Below, piece by piece: positions 1 to 8,445 of a stretch of DNA of 64,000 nucleotides (position 1 is its first letter; every line of letters starts with the position of its first letter). The position numbers were made by a program, and so were the translations under genes. This DNA comes from Streptomyces sp. WP-1 (GTDB taxonomy: Bacteria; Actinomycetota; Actinomycetes; Streptomycetales; Streptomycetaceae): NCBI RefSeq assembly GCF_030450125.1, contig NZ_CP123923.1, positions 6,729,001-6,793,000 on the forward strand. The letters run 5' to 3'. Under the pieces are notes generated by a model that saw only the letters and a list, made by a program, of their open reading frames with translations, made no database searches and had not been told where the DNA came from.

Positions 1-191
1 CGCGCGAGCGCGCGCTGGCCCGCGGGATGAGCGTCAACCGCTACATCGAGGAACTGGTCAGACAGGACACCGGTGAGGCCGGCCGCACCTTCGTGGAGGC
101 CGCCGCCGACTTCATGAAGCAGTACGAGTCCGTGTTCGCCGAGGAGTTCACCGAGGCGCGCGGCACCGCTCCGGGCGAAGGACGCAGCTGA
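1..191 (+). CDS. Antitoxin-like ribbon-helix-helix protein (3' end only)
   Basis: The window opens inside this gene. The readable frame gives about 62 residues (RERALARGMSVNRYIEELVR at its start) and ends at TGA 189-191. A basic stretch followed by MSVNRYIEELV is typical of Arc/CopG/HicB-type ribbon-helix-helix DNA-binding antitoxins, where the SVNRYI segment begins helix A. The acidic C-terminal tail (about 40 residues) would be the toxin-binding part. The next gene starts 4 nt after the stop, so the two are almost certainly co-transcribed as a toxin-antitoxin pair. The true start lies outside the window. The family call rests on pattern only. Confidence 0.6.
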   Translation, partial: RERALARGMSVNRYIEELVRQDTGEAGRTFVEAAADFMKQYESVFAEEFTEARGTAPGEGRS

Positions 192-195
192 TCCC

Positions 196-582
196 TTGAG
201 CGACACCCCGAACGGCCTGAGCATCGACCTCGCCTGGCTGCTCATGCTCGCCGAACAGAAGACGCCCGGGGACCCGCAGGTCACCGACTGGGGCGCGCTG
301 ATCGCCGCCGTCGCCCGGCACCGGGCGGAGATATTCGGCGTGCCGGTGTACGAGACGCCGTACACACGCGCCGCCGCCCTCCTCCAGCTGCTCATCCACG
401 TACCGGCGCTGGAACGCTCCAACGCGCTGTTCGCCTCCGCGGTCGCCTACGCCTACCTGGTCGCCAGCGGCGCCAAGGTGGCCACCACGCCGGAACAGGT
501 GCGCGACCTCGCCCGGCTGGTCAAGGACGGCGCGGCGAGCATCGACGACATCGCCGGGGAACTGCGCCGCTGGAGCCTGTGA
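196..582 (+). CDS. Fic/Doc-like toxin component, degenerate motif
   Basis: 128 residues from a TTG start (GTG/ATG absent nearby), helical throughout. It follows the RHH antitoxin by 4 nt, the order and spacing of a phd-doc-type module. The segment HVPALERSNALF (about residues 75-86) sits where Doc/Fic proteins carry HPFxxGN(K/G)R, with the downstream AVAYAYLVASGAK matching the usual helix and NG turn. However, the glycines and the arginine of the Fic loop are not conserved, so AMP transfer or kinase activity cannot be assumed. It ends one base before the convergent methyltransferase stop. Function as a toxin is inferred from context. Confidence 0.55.
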   Translation: MSDTPNGLSIDLAWLLMLAEQKTPGDPQVTDWGALIAAVARHRAEIFGVPVYETPYTRAAALLQLLIHVPALERSNALFASAVAYAYLVASGAKVATTPEQVRDLARLVKDGAASIDDIAGELRRWSL

Positions 583-1269
583 TCAGCGGCCGCCCGGTCC
601 GTCGTCCGGGCGCCAGGCGGTCCCGAGCACGCAGTACGAGGCCGGCAGCCGCGGCCCGCCCCCCGGCAGCGTCAGCTCGCGGTACGGCCCGAGTGCGAAC
701 CCGGCGCAGCGCAACGCGGCCACCGGGTCCCGGGCCGGATGGCAGCCCCCGGCGAGCGCGGGCCACACCGTGCGGTCCAGGGCGCGCCGGGTCAGCCGCA
801 TCGCCCGCCCGCCGCCGCGCCCGTGCTCGAAGAACCGCACCTGCCCGCCCGGCCTGAGCACCCGCCGCGCCTCACCCAGCGCCCGCGCCACATCGCGCAC
901 ACCGCACAGCACCAGGGACAGCACGACCGCGTCGAACGCCCCGCTCGCGACGGGCAGCGCCTCCGCCGCGCCGGGCACCACGTCGACCGGCACCGGTGCG
1001 CGGCGCGCCGACTCCCGCGCCAACCGGCCCAGCAGCGGCTCCGGTCCGACGGCCACGACCCGTGCGACGGCGGCGGGACAGCGGGCGAAGCCGGGCCCGT
1101 TGCCCGCGCCGACCTCGATCACCCGGCCGGACAGCCCGGCGAGCAGCCGCCCCCGCACCCCGGCGAACCCGAGCCGCGCGTCCGCCCCGGCGCCGACCCG
1201 CGCGTAGTCCCGCGCGAACACCGGATGCCGCACGGCCCCCGGCCCCGGCGCCTCGGACCCCAGCCGCAT
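583..1269 (-). CDS. Class I SAM-dependent methyltransferase
   Basis: 228 residues from the ATG at 1269. The SAM-binding motif I is visible as VIEVGAGNGPGF (about residues 51-62), followed by an acidic-loop region and the post-I motif FDAVVLSLVLCGV (about 114-126), then RRVLRPGGQVRFFEHGR (about 140-156), the signature of the Methyltransf_11/UbiE-like group. The C-terminus carries a Cys-containing GGCHPARDPVAALRCAGF stretch common in actinobacterial members annotated as class I methyltransferases. The substrate is unknown. It is convergent with the Fic-like gene (stops abut at 582/583) and lies downstream of bioD on the same strand with a 76-nt gap. Confidence 0.8.
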   Translation of the reverse strand: MRLGSEAPGPGAVRHPVFARDYARVGAGADARLGFAGVRGRLLAGLSGRVIEVGAGNGPGFARCPAAVARVVAVGPEPLLGRLARESARRAPVPVDVVPGAAEALPVASGAFDAVVLSLVLCGVRDVARALGEARRVLRPGGQVRFFEHGRGGGRAMRLTRRALDRTVWPALAGGCHPARDPVAALRCAGFALGPYRELTLPGGGPRLPASYCVLGTAWRPDDGPGGR

Positions 1270-1345
1270 ACCGATCTCCCGGACATCACAAACCTGGGGG
1301 AAGTATCCCCGCGGTCCGCCCCGGCGAGCCCCCTCGGCGCCCCGG

Positions 1346-2062
1346 TCAGGCCCCTTCCCGCGCGCGGAACGCCTCCGCGTCCCACGTGCCGTCCAGCCGC
1401 GGGGACAGCCAGCCCGGGGCCGCCGCCCTGAAGCCGGCCGGGGACAGGGCGCCCGCGCCCGAGGGCAGGGCGCCCAGCAGGGGCGCGGCGGAGACCTCGG
1501 GCAGATCGGCGACATTGCAGCGGGTGGCCAGATCGGGATCGGCCGGCCAGCTGCCGATCACCACGCCGAGCGGCTCCAGACCGTGGCGGCGCAGTTCGCG
1601 CGCCGTCAGCTCGGTGGCGTTCAGCGTGCCCAGGCCCGCCTGGGCCACGATCAGCACCGGCGCGCCCAGCGACCGCGCCGCGTCGGCCAGCGTGCCGCCC
1701 GCCGCGTCGAACCGTACGAGCAGCCCGCCCGCCCCCTCGACCAGCACCAGATCGTGGTCGGCGGCCAGCTTGGCGGCCCGCTCGGCGACCTCCTGCGGAT
1801 GCACCGGCGCCATACCGGCCCGCCGCGCCGCCGTGCCCGGCGCCAACGGCTCGGGATAGCGGGCGACCTCCTCCGCCGTGACGGCACCGGCGAGCCGGGC
1901 CACCTCGTCGGCGTCCCCGCGCTCGTCGGGCCGTACCCCCGTCTGGGCGGCCTTGAGGACGGCCACCGAACGCCCGGCCGCGAGCGCCGCCGCGGCGACG
2001 GCGGCCGTGGTGACGGTCTTGCCGACCTCCGTGCCCGTCCCCGTGATCACCAGTACCGGCAT
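1346..2062 (-). CDS. bioD: Dethiobiotin synthetase
   Basis: Converts 7,8-diaminopelargonate, CO2 and ATP to dethiobiotin, the penultimate step of biotin synthesis. 238 residues from ATG 2062. The N-terminal P-loop GTGTEVGKT (about residues 8-16) and the LVEGAGGLLVRF segment that contacts the diamine substrate are both intact. The start lies 1 nt beyond the bioA stop, so translation is probably coupled in a bioB-bioA-bioD operon. Length is normal for actinobacterial BioD. Confidence 0.95.
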   Translation of the reverse strand: MPVLVITGTGTEVGKTVTTAAVAAAALAAGRSVAVLKAAQTGVRPDERGDADEVARLAGAVTAEEVARYPEPLAPGTAARRAGMAPVHPQEVAERAAKLAADHDLVLVEGAGGLLVRFDAAGGTLADAARSLGAPVLIVAQAGLGTLNATELTARELRRHGLEPLGVVIGSWPADPDLATRCNVADLPEVSAAPLLGALPSGAGALSPAGFRAAAPGWLSPRLDGTWDAEAFRAREGA

Positions 2063-2063
2063 T

Positions 2064-3353
2064 TCATCCCTCCCGCGCCGCCGCGCACACCGCGCGCGCG
2101 ATCCTCGCCACGTCCTCGTCCGAGGTGACGTACGGCGGCATCGTGTACACCAGATCGCGGAACGGGCGCAGCCACACGCCCTCCCCGACGGCCGCACGGG
2201 TGGCCGCGGCCATGTCGACCTCGTGGTCCAGCTGGACGACCCCGATGGCGCCCAGCACTCGTACGTCCCGCACGCCCGGCAGCTCGGCCGCCGGGGCGAG
2301 ACCCGCCGTCAGGCCCGCCTCGATCCGCTTGACCTCCGCCCGCCAGTCCTGCCCCATGAGCAGCTCCAGCGAGGCGCAGGCCACGGCGGCGGCCAGCGGA
2401 TTGCCCATGAACGTCGGCCCGTGCGCCAGCACCGGCACCTCGCCCCGGGAGATCCCCTCGGCCACCCGCGAGGTGCACAGCGTGGCCGCCATCGTCAGAT
2501 AGCCGCCGGTCAGCGCCTTGCCCACGCACATCACATCCGGGGTGACGGCCGCGTGATCCGCCGCGAACAGCGCGCCCGTACGCCCGAAACCGGTCGCGAT
2601 CTCGTCGAACACCAGCAGCACGTCGTGCGCGTCGCACGCCTCGCGCAGCACCCGCAGATAGGCGGGGGAGTGGAAGCGCATCCCGCCCGCGCCCTGCACC
2701 ACCGGCTCCACGATCACCGCGGCCAGCTCGTCCGCGTGCCGCCCGATCAGCTCGCGCAGCTGCTCCGCGTACGACTCCTCGTACCCGGCCGGCGGCGCGT
2801 CCGCGAAGACCTGGCGCGGCAGCACGCCGGACCACAGCTCGTGCATCCCGCCCTCGGGGTCGCACACCGACATCGGCTGCCAGGTGTCCCCGTGGTAGCC
2901 GCCCCGCCAGGTCAGCAGCCGTTGCTTGCCGGGCCGCCCGAGCGAACGCCAGTACTGGAGGCACATCTTGACGGCCACCTCGACCGACACCGAACCGGAG
3001 TCGGCCAGGAACACATGCTCAAGGCCCTCGGGCGACATGTCGACAAGGAGCTTCGCCAGCCGGACGGCGGGTTCATGGGTGAGCCCGCCGAACATCACAT
3101 GGCTCATGCGCCCCAGCTGCCGCCGCGCCGCCTCGTTGAGCACCGGGTGGTTGTAGCCGTGGATCGCCGACCACCACGACGACATGCCGTCCACCAGCTC
3201 GCCCGAGCCGTCCGCGAGCCGCAGCCGGACCCCGCTCGCCGACTCCACGACGAGCGGTTCGGCACGCCCGGGCATCGGGCCGTACGGATGCCAGACGTGC
3301 CGCCGGTCCAGCTCCAGCAGCTCGGGGACACTCAGGTGGGGCAGGTCAGGCAT
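2064..3353 (-). CDS. bioA: Adenosylmethionine-8-amino-7-oxononanoate transaminase
   Basis: PLP enzyme that aminates KAPA to DAPA with SAM as donor. 429 residues from ATG 3353, chosen because [21 protein letters not shown] matches the normal N-terminus and longer in-frame starts would run far into bioB. The class III aminotransferase pattern is present: [15 protein letters not shown] (PLP-ring aspartate) and [11 protein letters not shown] (Schiff-base lysine). HVWHPYGPM near the N-terminus is a BioA hallmark. It overlaps the bioB stop by 8 nt. Confidence 0.95.
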   Translation of the reverse strand: MPDLPHLSVPELLELDRRHVWHPYGPMPGRAEPLVVESASGVRLRLADGSGELVDGMSSWWSAIHGYNHPVLNEAARRQLGRMSHVMFGGLTHEPAVRLAKLLVDMSPEGLEHVFLADSGSVSVEVAVKMCLQYWRSLGRPGKQRLLTWRGGYHGDTWQPMSVCDPEGGMHELWSGVLPRQVFADAPPAGYEESYAEQLRELIGRHADELAAVIVEPVVQGAGGMRFHSPAYLRVLREACDAHDVLLVFDEIATGFGRTGALFAADHAAVTPDVMCVGKALTGGYLTMAATLCTSRVAEGISRGEVPVLAHGPTFMGNPLAAAVACASLELLMGQDWRAEVKRIEAGLTAGLAPAAELPGVRDVRVLGAIGVVQLDHEVDMAAATRAAVGEGVWLRPFRDLVYTMPPYVTSDEDVARIARAVCAAAREG

Positions 3354-4548
3354 TGGGCGCGAGATCCGTTCCGGCGCCCCGGCGGCGGACGGCGACCAGG
3401 TCGGTACGGGGCTCGTTCGCGGCCACCGGCTCGGCGGCCGGCTCCGCGGGGGCCGAACCGCAGACCCCCGCGCCCTCGTGGCAGCCACCCGCGGCGGAGT
3501 CGTGGCAGCCGGCGTCGGCGCCCTGGTGGCAGCCACCGCCGCCCGCCCGGTGCTCCGGCAGGGTGATCTGATCGGCGCCCTCCACCTCGAAACCGGCGTC
3601 GGCGATCATCTCCAGGTCGGCCTTGCCCGCCTGGCCCTCGCTGGTCAGGTAGTCGCCGAGGAAGATGGAGTTGGCGAGGTTCAGCGCGAGCGGCTGCATC
3701 GTGCGCAGATGCACCTCACGGCCCCCCGCGATGCGCACCTCGACGTCCGGGCACACGAAGCGGACCATCGCCAGGATCCGCAGACAGCGCTGCGGGGTGA
3801 GGTTCCACTCCTTGGCCAGCGGGGTGCCCTCGAACGGGATCAGGAAGTTCACCGGAACGGAGTCCGGGTCCAGCTCGCGCAGCGAGAAGACGACGTCCAC
3901 CAGGTCCTCGTCGCTCTCGCCCATGCCGGCGATCAGACCGGAGCACGGCGAGAGACCGGCGGCGTGCGCCTTCTGCACCGTGTCCACCCGATCGGCGTAC
4001 GTGTGGGTGGTGGTGATCTCCCCGTAGGTCGATTCCGAGGTGTTCAGGTTGTGGTTGTAGGCGTCCGCGCCGGCCTCGCGCAGCCGTTCGGCCTGGCCGT
4101 CGGAGAGCAGCCCGAGACAGGCGCACACCTCGACGCCCTCGTTGCCGTCCTTGATGGCCTTGATGGTCTGCGAGACCCGGTCCACGTCCCGGTCCGTCGG
4201 GCCGCGCCCGCTCGCCACCAGGCAGACGCGCTTGGCGCCGCCCGCGAGCCCCGCGGCGGCCGCCTGGGACGCCTCGTCGGGCTTGAGCCAGGTGTACTTG
4301 AGGATGCCCGCCTCGGAGCCGAGCCGCTGGGAGCAGTACGAGCAGTCCTCGGGGCACAGGCCGGACTTGAGGTTGACCAGGTAGTTCAGTTTCACGCGCC
4401 GGCCGAACCAGTGCCGGCGCACCTTGCCGGCCGCGGCCACCACATCGAGCAGGTCGTCGTCGGAGGTGGCCAGCACGGCGAGCGCTTCCTCGCGGGTCGG
4501 CAGCTCGCGCCGAAGCCCCTTGTCCACCAGCGTGTTCAGCAGGTCCAT
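3346..4548 (-). CDS. bioB: Biotin synthase with Cys-His-rich C-terminal tail
   Basis: Radical-SAM enzyme inserting sulfur into dethiobiotin. 400 residues from ATG 4548. The [4Fe-4S] motif CxxxCxxC is C65-C69-C72 ([12 protein letters not shown]), and NHNLNTSE, the R of VRIAGGRE and the rest of the core are present. The core ends near residue 336. What follows is a roughly 64-residue tail absent from E. coli BioB (about 346 residues), containing three GCH motifs with C at 340, 348 and 356 plus C363, then a Pro/Ala/Glu-rich segment. The regular 8-residue spacing suggests metal or cluster binding, but that is inference. First gene of bioB-bioA-bioD. Confidence 0.95.
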   Translation of the reverse strand: MDLLNTLVDKGLRRELPTREEALAVLATSDDDLLDVVAAAGKVRRHWFGRRVKLNYLVNLKSGLCPEDCSYCSQRLGSEAGILKYTWLKPDEASQAAAAGLAGGAKRVCLVASGRGPTDRDVDRVSQTIKAIKDGNEGVEVCACLGLLSDGQAERLREAGADAYNHNLNTSESTYGEITTTHTYADRVDTVQKAHAAGLSPCSGLIAGMGESDEDLVDVVFSLRELDPDSVPVNFLIPFEGTPLAKEWNLTPQRCLRILAMVRFVCPDVEVRIAGGREVHLRTMQPLALNLANSIFLGDYLTSEGQAGKADLEMIADAGFEVEGADQITLPEHRAGGGGCHQGADAGCHDSAAGGCHEGAGVCGSAPAEPAAEPVAANEPRTDLVAVRRRGAGTDLAPNA

Positions 4549-4613
4549 GAGGCCCGATCCTGTCTTACGGGACCGCCCCGGGCCAAGGAGAGTTCACACA
4601 AGGAACACCGTTC

Positions 4614-4637
4614 ACCGTGTGGGTATTGCCACACGGT
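4614..4637. promoter_or_regulatory. Perfect inverted repeat between divergent bioB and bioF
   Basis: A 9-bp perfect inverted repeat ACCGTGTGG-N6-CCACACGGT (spacer GTATTG) lies in the 147-bp gap between the divergent bioBAD operon and bioF, about 58 bp upstream of bioF and 65 bp upstream of bioB. Its position fits a repressor operator controlling both promoters. The arms do not look like the BioQ sites I know from corynebacteria/mycobacteria (TGAAC-type half-sites), so the regulator is unknown. A hairpin role in a leader is possible but less likely. Confidence 0.6.
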
Positions 4638-4695
4638 CGGTGGCGAGCGGGCCAGCTAGGGTCTGTGCGCTACCTACAAAACCTCCGGAGGACTC

Positions 4696-5823
4696 ATGGC
4701 GTTCGGCTGGATCGAGGAGCAGGCCCGGGCGCGCCACCGGGCCGGACTCGTACGGCGCCTCAGCCCGCGCCCCGCCGCCTCCCCGCTGCTGGATCTGGCG
4801 AGCAACGACTACCTGGGCCTCGCCCGGCACCCCGAGGTGACCGAGGGCGCGGCCCGGGCCGCCCGGACCTGGGGCGGCGGCGCCACCGGCTCCCGGCTGG
4901 TCACCGGCACCACCGAGCTGCACGCCGAACTGGAGCGGGAACTGGCCGCGTTCTGCGGCTTCGAGGCGGCCCTGGTCTTCTCCTCCGGGTACGCCGCGAA
5001 CCTGGCCGCGGTCACCGCGCTCGGCCCGCACGGCTCGCTGGTCGTCTCCGACGCGGGCAACCACGCCTCGCTCATCGACGGCTGCCGGCTCGCCCGGGGC
5101 GAGACCCAGGTCGTCGGGCACGCCGACCCGCAGGCGGTGCGCAAGGCCCTCGCCACCCACGAGGGGGCGGCGATCGTGGTCTCGGACACCGTGTTCTCGG
5201 TCGACGGGGACCGGGCGCCGCTCGCACAGCTGGCCGAGGCGTGCCGGGAGCGCGGCGCGGGGCTCGTGGTGGACGACGCCCACGGACTCGGCGTGCTGGG
5301 CGACGGCGGCCGGGGCGCGGCGCAGGCGACCGGACTGGCGGGCGCCCCGGACGTGGTGGCCACGGCCACGCTGTCCAAGTCGCTCGGCAGCCAGGGCGGG
5401 GTGGTGCTGGGTCCGGCGCGGGTGATCGACCACCTGGTCAACGCGGCCCGCACGTTCATCTTCGACACCGGGCTCGCGCCCGCGGCGGCCGGTGCGGCCC
5501 TCGCGGCCCTGCGGCTGCTCGGCCGGGAGCCCGAACGGGCGGCGCGGGCCCGCGAGGTGGCGGGGGAGCTGCACCTGCGGCTGACCGCCGCGGGTCTGGA
5601 GGCGGTGCGTCCGGACGCCGCGGTGGTCTCCGTACGGGCCCCGTCCCCGGAGCAGGCGGTGCGCTGGGCGGCCGACTGCCGTACGGCGGGCCTGGCCGTG
5701 GGCTGCTTCCGTCCTCCCTCCGTGCCCGACGGCATCTCACGGCTGCGGCTGACCGCCCGCGCGGACCTCTCCGGGGCCGAGATCGCCCACGCGGTGCGGG
5801 TGATCGGCGAGACGCGGCCATGA
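4696..5823 (+). CDS. bioF: 8-amino-7-oxononanoate synthase
   Basis: PLP enzyme condensing pimeloyl thioester with L-alanine to KAPA, the first committed ring step of biotin synthesis. 375 residues from ATG 4696, preceded by a strong Shine-Dalgarno (CGGAGGA). The alpha-oxoamine synthase landmarks are in order: LASNDYLGLA (about 35-44), VVDDAHGLGVLG (about 193-204, PLP-ring Asp and His) and TLSKSLGSQGG with the Schiff-base lysine near residue 223. Transcribed away from bioBAD, sharing the palindromic control region. Confidence 0.95.
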   Translation: MAFGWIEEQARARHRAGLVRRLSPRPAASPLLDLASNDYLGLARHPEVTEGAARAARTWGGGATGSRLVTGTTELHAELERELAAFCGFEAALVFSSGYAANLAAVTALGPHGSLVVSDAGNHASLIDGCRLARGETQVVGHADPQAVRKALATHEGAAIVVSDTVFSVDGDRAPLAQLAEACRERGAGLVVDDAHGLGVLGDGGRGAAQATGLAGAPDVVATATLSKSLGSQGGVVLGPARVIDHLVNAARTFIFDTGLAPAAAGAALAALRLLGREPERAARAREVAGELHLRLTAAGLEAVRPDAAVVSVRAPSPEQAVRWAADCRTAGLAVGCFRPPSVPDGISRLRLTARADLSGAEIAHAVRVIGETRP

Positions 5824-5854
5824 GCCGGCCGGGGGCGGACCGGTCCGGAGGGTT

Positions 5855-6103
5855 TCAGCGGAGCGCGGCCACGAAGCCGGTCCAGCTGTCCGCGCGGAAG
5901 AGCAGCGCGGGCCCGGCGGGGTCCTTCGAGTCGCGCACGGCGAGCAGCCCGGACCAGGGTCCGCGGCGCGGCCGTGCCGTCTCCACGCAGTTGTTGGCGC
6001 CCGTGCTGTAACTGCTGCGCAGCCAGCGCACGTCGTACAGGTCGGTACTGGCAGGGACGCTCCGAGGCAGAGCTGACAATGGTGCCTCCTTACGCGCCGT
6101 CAC
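5855..6103 (-). CDS. DUF397 domain protein
   Basis: 82 residues. The core VRWLRSSYSTGANNCVETA followed by VRDSKDPAGPALLF and the closing W-F of TGFVAAL is the DUF397 pattern, a small actinobacterial family typically encoded next to XRE regulators of the WhiJ/BldB-associated type. The first ATG at 6103 overlaps the stop of the XRE gene by 14 nt, implying translational coupling. Family members are thought to act as partners that antagonise the adjacent regulator; that role is from family knowledge. It is convergent with bioF. Confidence 0.88.
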   Translation of the reverse strand: MTARKEAPLSALPRSVPASTDLYDVRWLRSSYSTGANNCVETARPRRGPWSGLLAVRDSKDPAGPALLFRADSWTGFVAALR

Positions 6104-6953
6104 CTATCCCGGCGATGTAGTCCAGCGAATCGTGGGGGGAGAGAGCGTGGCTCTGAAGGGTCTGGAAGGCCTCCGAGTACGCCCGGAGGTCTTCTTTCCG
6201 TTCGAGGTAGAGGCTACTCGTCAACTGGTCGAGAACAACAACATCGAGATCAGAAGTGCTCGGAAATGAGAAAATAACGAAAGGCCCGGTGAGGCCGACA
6301 TGCGCCCCCGCCCCGAACGGCAGTACCTGGAGCTGCACTTGGGGCAGCCGGGCGGCCTCCATGAGCCGCTCCAGCTGGCGCGCCATCACCCCGGGGCCGC
6401 CGACCTCTCGGCGCAGCACCGCCTCGTCCAGGACCGCGCACAGCTCCAGCGGCGGGTCCGAGCGCAGCACGTCCTGCCGGGCCAGCCGCACCTCCACCAG
6501 CGCGTCCAGGCGCTCCTCGTCCAGGTCCTTGACGGCCGCCCGGGTCACCGCACGGGCGTACTCGGCCGTCTGGAGCAGGCCGGGCACGACGGTCGTCTCC
6601 AGTGTGCGCATCGCGCGGGCCTGCGACTCCAGGCTGATGAAGTCCCGGTACGTCGGCGGGAGCACCCCGCGGTAGGCGTGCCACCAGCGGTTGCGCTCGC
6701 CGTCTCCGTCCTCGGAGCCCGCCAGCATCAGCAGCAGCTCGCGCAGCTGGGCGTCGCGCACGGTGTAGGCGTCCAGGAGTAAGCGAAGATCGGCCGGTTT
6801 CACACCACTGGCGCCCGTCTCGATCCGGCTCACCTTCGACTGGTGCCAGCCGACCAGACGCGCCGCCTCCCCACTGGTGAGCCCCGCACCGGTGCGCAGC
6901 GTGCGCAGTTCGGCACCCAATTTGCGGCGGCGCACTGCCGGACCGTTCTGCAT
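6090..6953 (-). CDS. WhiJ-like XRE regulator (HTH plus DUF5753) with a TTA codon
   Basis: 287 residues. The N-terminal helix-turn-helix spans about residues 12-65 (LTSGEAARLVGWHQSKVSRIE), followed by the long DUF5753 ligand-binding-like region (residues about 100-275) with the typical PGLLQTAEYARAV motif. The codon at 6782-6780 is TTA (Leu in LRLLLDAY), so translation should depend on the bldA tRNA and therefore on development. Codons near 6240-6290 (TCA, TTT, ACT, TCT) are unusually AT-rich for this genome, hinting at transfer or relaxed selection. It heads an operon with the DUF397 gene and is divergent from the RsbW-like ATPase; this trio matches whiJ/abaA-type loci. Confidence 0.9.
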   Translation of the reverse strand: MQNGPAVRRRKLGAELRTLRTGAGLTSGEAARLVGWHQSKVSRIETGASGVKPADLRLLLDAYTVRDAQLRELLLMLAGSEDGDGERNRWWHAYRGVLPPTYRDFISLESQARAMRTLETTVVPGLLQTAEYARAVTRAAVKDLDEERLDALVEVRLARQDVLRSDPPLELCAVLDEAVLRREVGGPGVMARQLERLMEAARLPQVQLQVLPFGAGAHVGLTGPFVIFSFPSTSDLDVVVLDQLTSSLYLERKEDLRAYSEAFQTLQSHALSPHDSLDYIAGIGDGA

Positions 6954-7166
6954 GGGCTCCTCCTTACTCCTTATGGGCCGCCCGAATACGGTCTCCCGTC
7001 GCAGAGTTCACCGCATCGAGCGACAGATATATGCACATCTCGGTGGATCGCTCCCCGTGACCGGTCCGGTGGTGGCAGTCTGGCGAGGAAGCACCAGTCC
7101 GGGACCGTACTCGAACCATCCGCTCCATGCAGGACTCCGGTCCCGTGGGAAAGGGACGACGTCGCC

Positions 7167-7625
7167 ATGGCAGACCACCTGGAAGCATCCGTCACCCTGC
7201 CGAGCGATCCCGCCTCGGTCGCCGCCGCGAGGTCGTACGTGGTGGGGACCCTGGCGGAGTGGGGCCTGCCGTCGGACACCGAGGCGGCCGACACGGTGCG
7301 GCTCATCGTCTCCGAACTGGCCACCAACGCCGTCCAGCACACCTTCGGGCAGTCCCCGACCTTCACGGTCGACATCGCGCTGGAGCGCGACGAACGGCTG
7401 CGCATCGGCGTCACGGACAGTCATCCGCGCTTCCCGAAGAGACTGCCCGCGGCCGTGCAGCAGGACAACGGCCGCGGGATGGTCATCATTCGCTGGCTCA
7501 CCGCCGAGTGCGGCGGCAGGCTCCGCGTCCGCCCCACCCGAGAGGGCGGCAAGACGGTCTCCATCGAACTGCCCTGGACCGCCCCGGTCGAACCGGTGGC
7601 GACGGCGGGTCAGCAGGAGGCGTAG
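7167..7625 (+). CDS. RsbW-like ATP-binding protein (anti-sigma-factor-like kinase)
   Basis: 152 residues. A HATPase_c domain of the RsbW/SpoIIAB type: N-box LIVSELATNAVQHT (about residues 47-60), DSHPRFP in place of the G1 box, and GRGMVIIRWLT (G2 box, about 107-117). Such proteins phosphorylate or sequester partners, or act as orphan regulatory ATPases in whiJ-like loci. ATG 7167 is the only sensible in-frame start before the conserved region. The gene is divergent from the XRE/DUF397 pair across a 213-bp gap containing an AT-rich stretch (AGATATATGCACATC) suited to promoters. Confidence 0.88.
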   Translation: MADHLEASVTLPSDPASVAAARSYVVGTLAEWGLPSDTEAADTVRLIVSELATNAVQHTFGQSPTFTVDIALERDERLRIGVTDSHPRFPKRLPAAVQQDNGRGMVIIRWLTAECGGRLRVRPTREGGKTVSIELPWTAPVEPVATAGQQEA

Positions 7626-7778
7626 CGGGGGAGCCCGGCGCGGAGCCGCGAAACGTTCATCCGGCGGCTGCGCGGGACCCGGCCCGGGCCGCCCGGGGGC
7701 TGGAGGCGGCGCGGGGTGAGGGGAGGAGGCACAAGGAGCGGCCCGGTGGCTGGAGTCGCTCCCCCGTGCGCGGGCGGG

Positions 7779-8252
7779 TCAGCTGACCCGGCCGTACCAG
7801 ACGCTCTTGGTCCAGATCTTCTCCAGCCGCACCACGGAACCGGTCTTCGGCGCGTGCCAGATCTTGTTGTGACCGGCGTAGATGCCCACGTGGTAGACGT
7901 TCGAGCCGTAGTGGAAGAACACCAGGTCACCGGCTCTGCGGCTGCCGGAGGAGATGTGGTGGGTCTTGTTGTACTGCTGGGCGGCGGTCCGCGGCAGCTT
8001 CTTCCCGGCCTTCTTGAACGAATAGAGCGTCAGCCCGGAGCAGTCGAACCGTCGCGGCCCGGTGCCCCCCCACTGATACGGGGCGCCCTTCTTGGACGCC
8101 GCGATGTTCAGGGCCTTCGTCGCCATCGTCGCGGCCGAGGCATCGGTGGAGAGGCCAGGCACCGCGATCGAGCCGCCCACGGCGGCCAGGGTGAGGGCCG
8201 AGGCCGTACCGGCTCGGGCCATCAGCGACGGGACACGATTGAGCGCAGTCAT
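7779..8252 (-). CDS. Secreted NlpC/P60 peptidoglycan hydrolase
   Basis: 157 residues with an N-terminal signal peptide (hydrophobic about 12-33, cleavage probably after ASA/ATA near residue 41). The NlpC/P60 catalytic set is clear: C71 in FDCSG, H121 in VYHVGIY and H133 in IWHAP. It should cleave D-Glu-diaminopimelate bonds in stem peptides outside the cell. No LysM or SH3 anchor is present, so it is a minimal single-domain enzyme. An upstream leader carries a ydaO-type c-di-AMP riboswitch, matching known control of Streptomyces wall hydrolases. Confidence 0.92.
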   Translation of the reverse strand: MTALNRVPSLMARAGTASALTLAAVGGSIAVPGLSTDASAATMATKALNIAASKKGAPYQWGGTGPRRFDCSGLTLYSFKKAGKKLPRTAAQQYNKTHHISSGSRRAGDLVFFHYGSNVYHVGIYAGHNKIWHAPKTGSVVRLEKIWTKSVWYGRVS

Positions 8253-8282
8253 GCGCAACCCTTCGTCAGCCGCCTGTGAAGG

Positions 8283-8445
8283 ATGACCTGTCGGATTCGG
8301 GCTGGCGAAGTAGCCCGGCCGCGTTGCCACGGCTTCACCCCAAGGGCCGCCCGAAGCGCCCGTCCGTCCGCTCACGCGGACTGCCGGCCGTTCCGGGGAC
8401 CCGCCTTGCCTGGGTCCTCCACTCCTGCCGATCCACTCCTGTCGA
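8283..8445 (-). promoter_or_regulatory. ydaO-type c-di-AMP riboswitch
   Basis: Reading the minus strand toward the NlpC/P60 gene: GGAGGACCCAG, then CGGGTCC, a variable GC-rich hairpin, TTGGGGTGAAGCCG, GCAACGCGGCCGGGC, and the terminal block AGCCCGAATCCGACAGGTCA. These are the conserved parts of the ydaO/yuaA motif, including the near-invariant CCCGAATCCGACAG end, which stops about 30 nt before the start codon. In Streptomyces this class controls rpf and NlpC/P60 genes in response to c-di-AMP. Exact 5' boundary is approximate. Confidence 0.85.

Noticed and set aside
1878..4659. Long plus-strand frames over bioA and bioB
   Set aside because: Antisense to intact biotin genes. Composition is biased and no family pattern is present.
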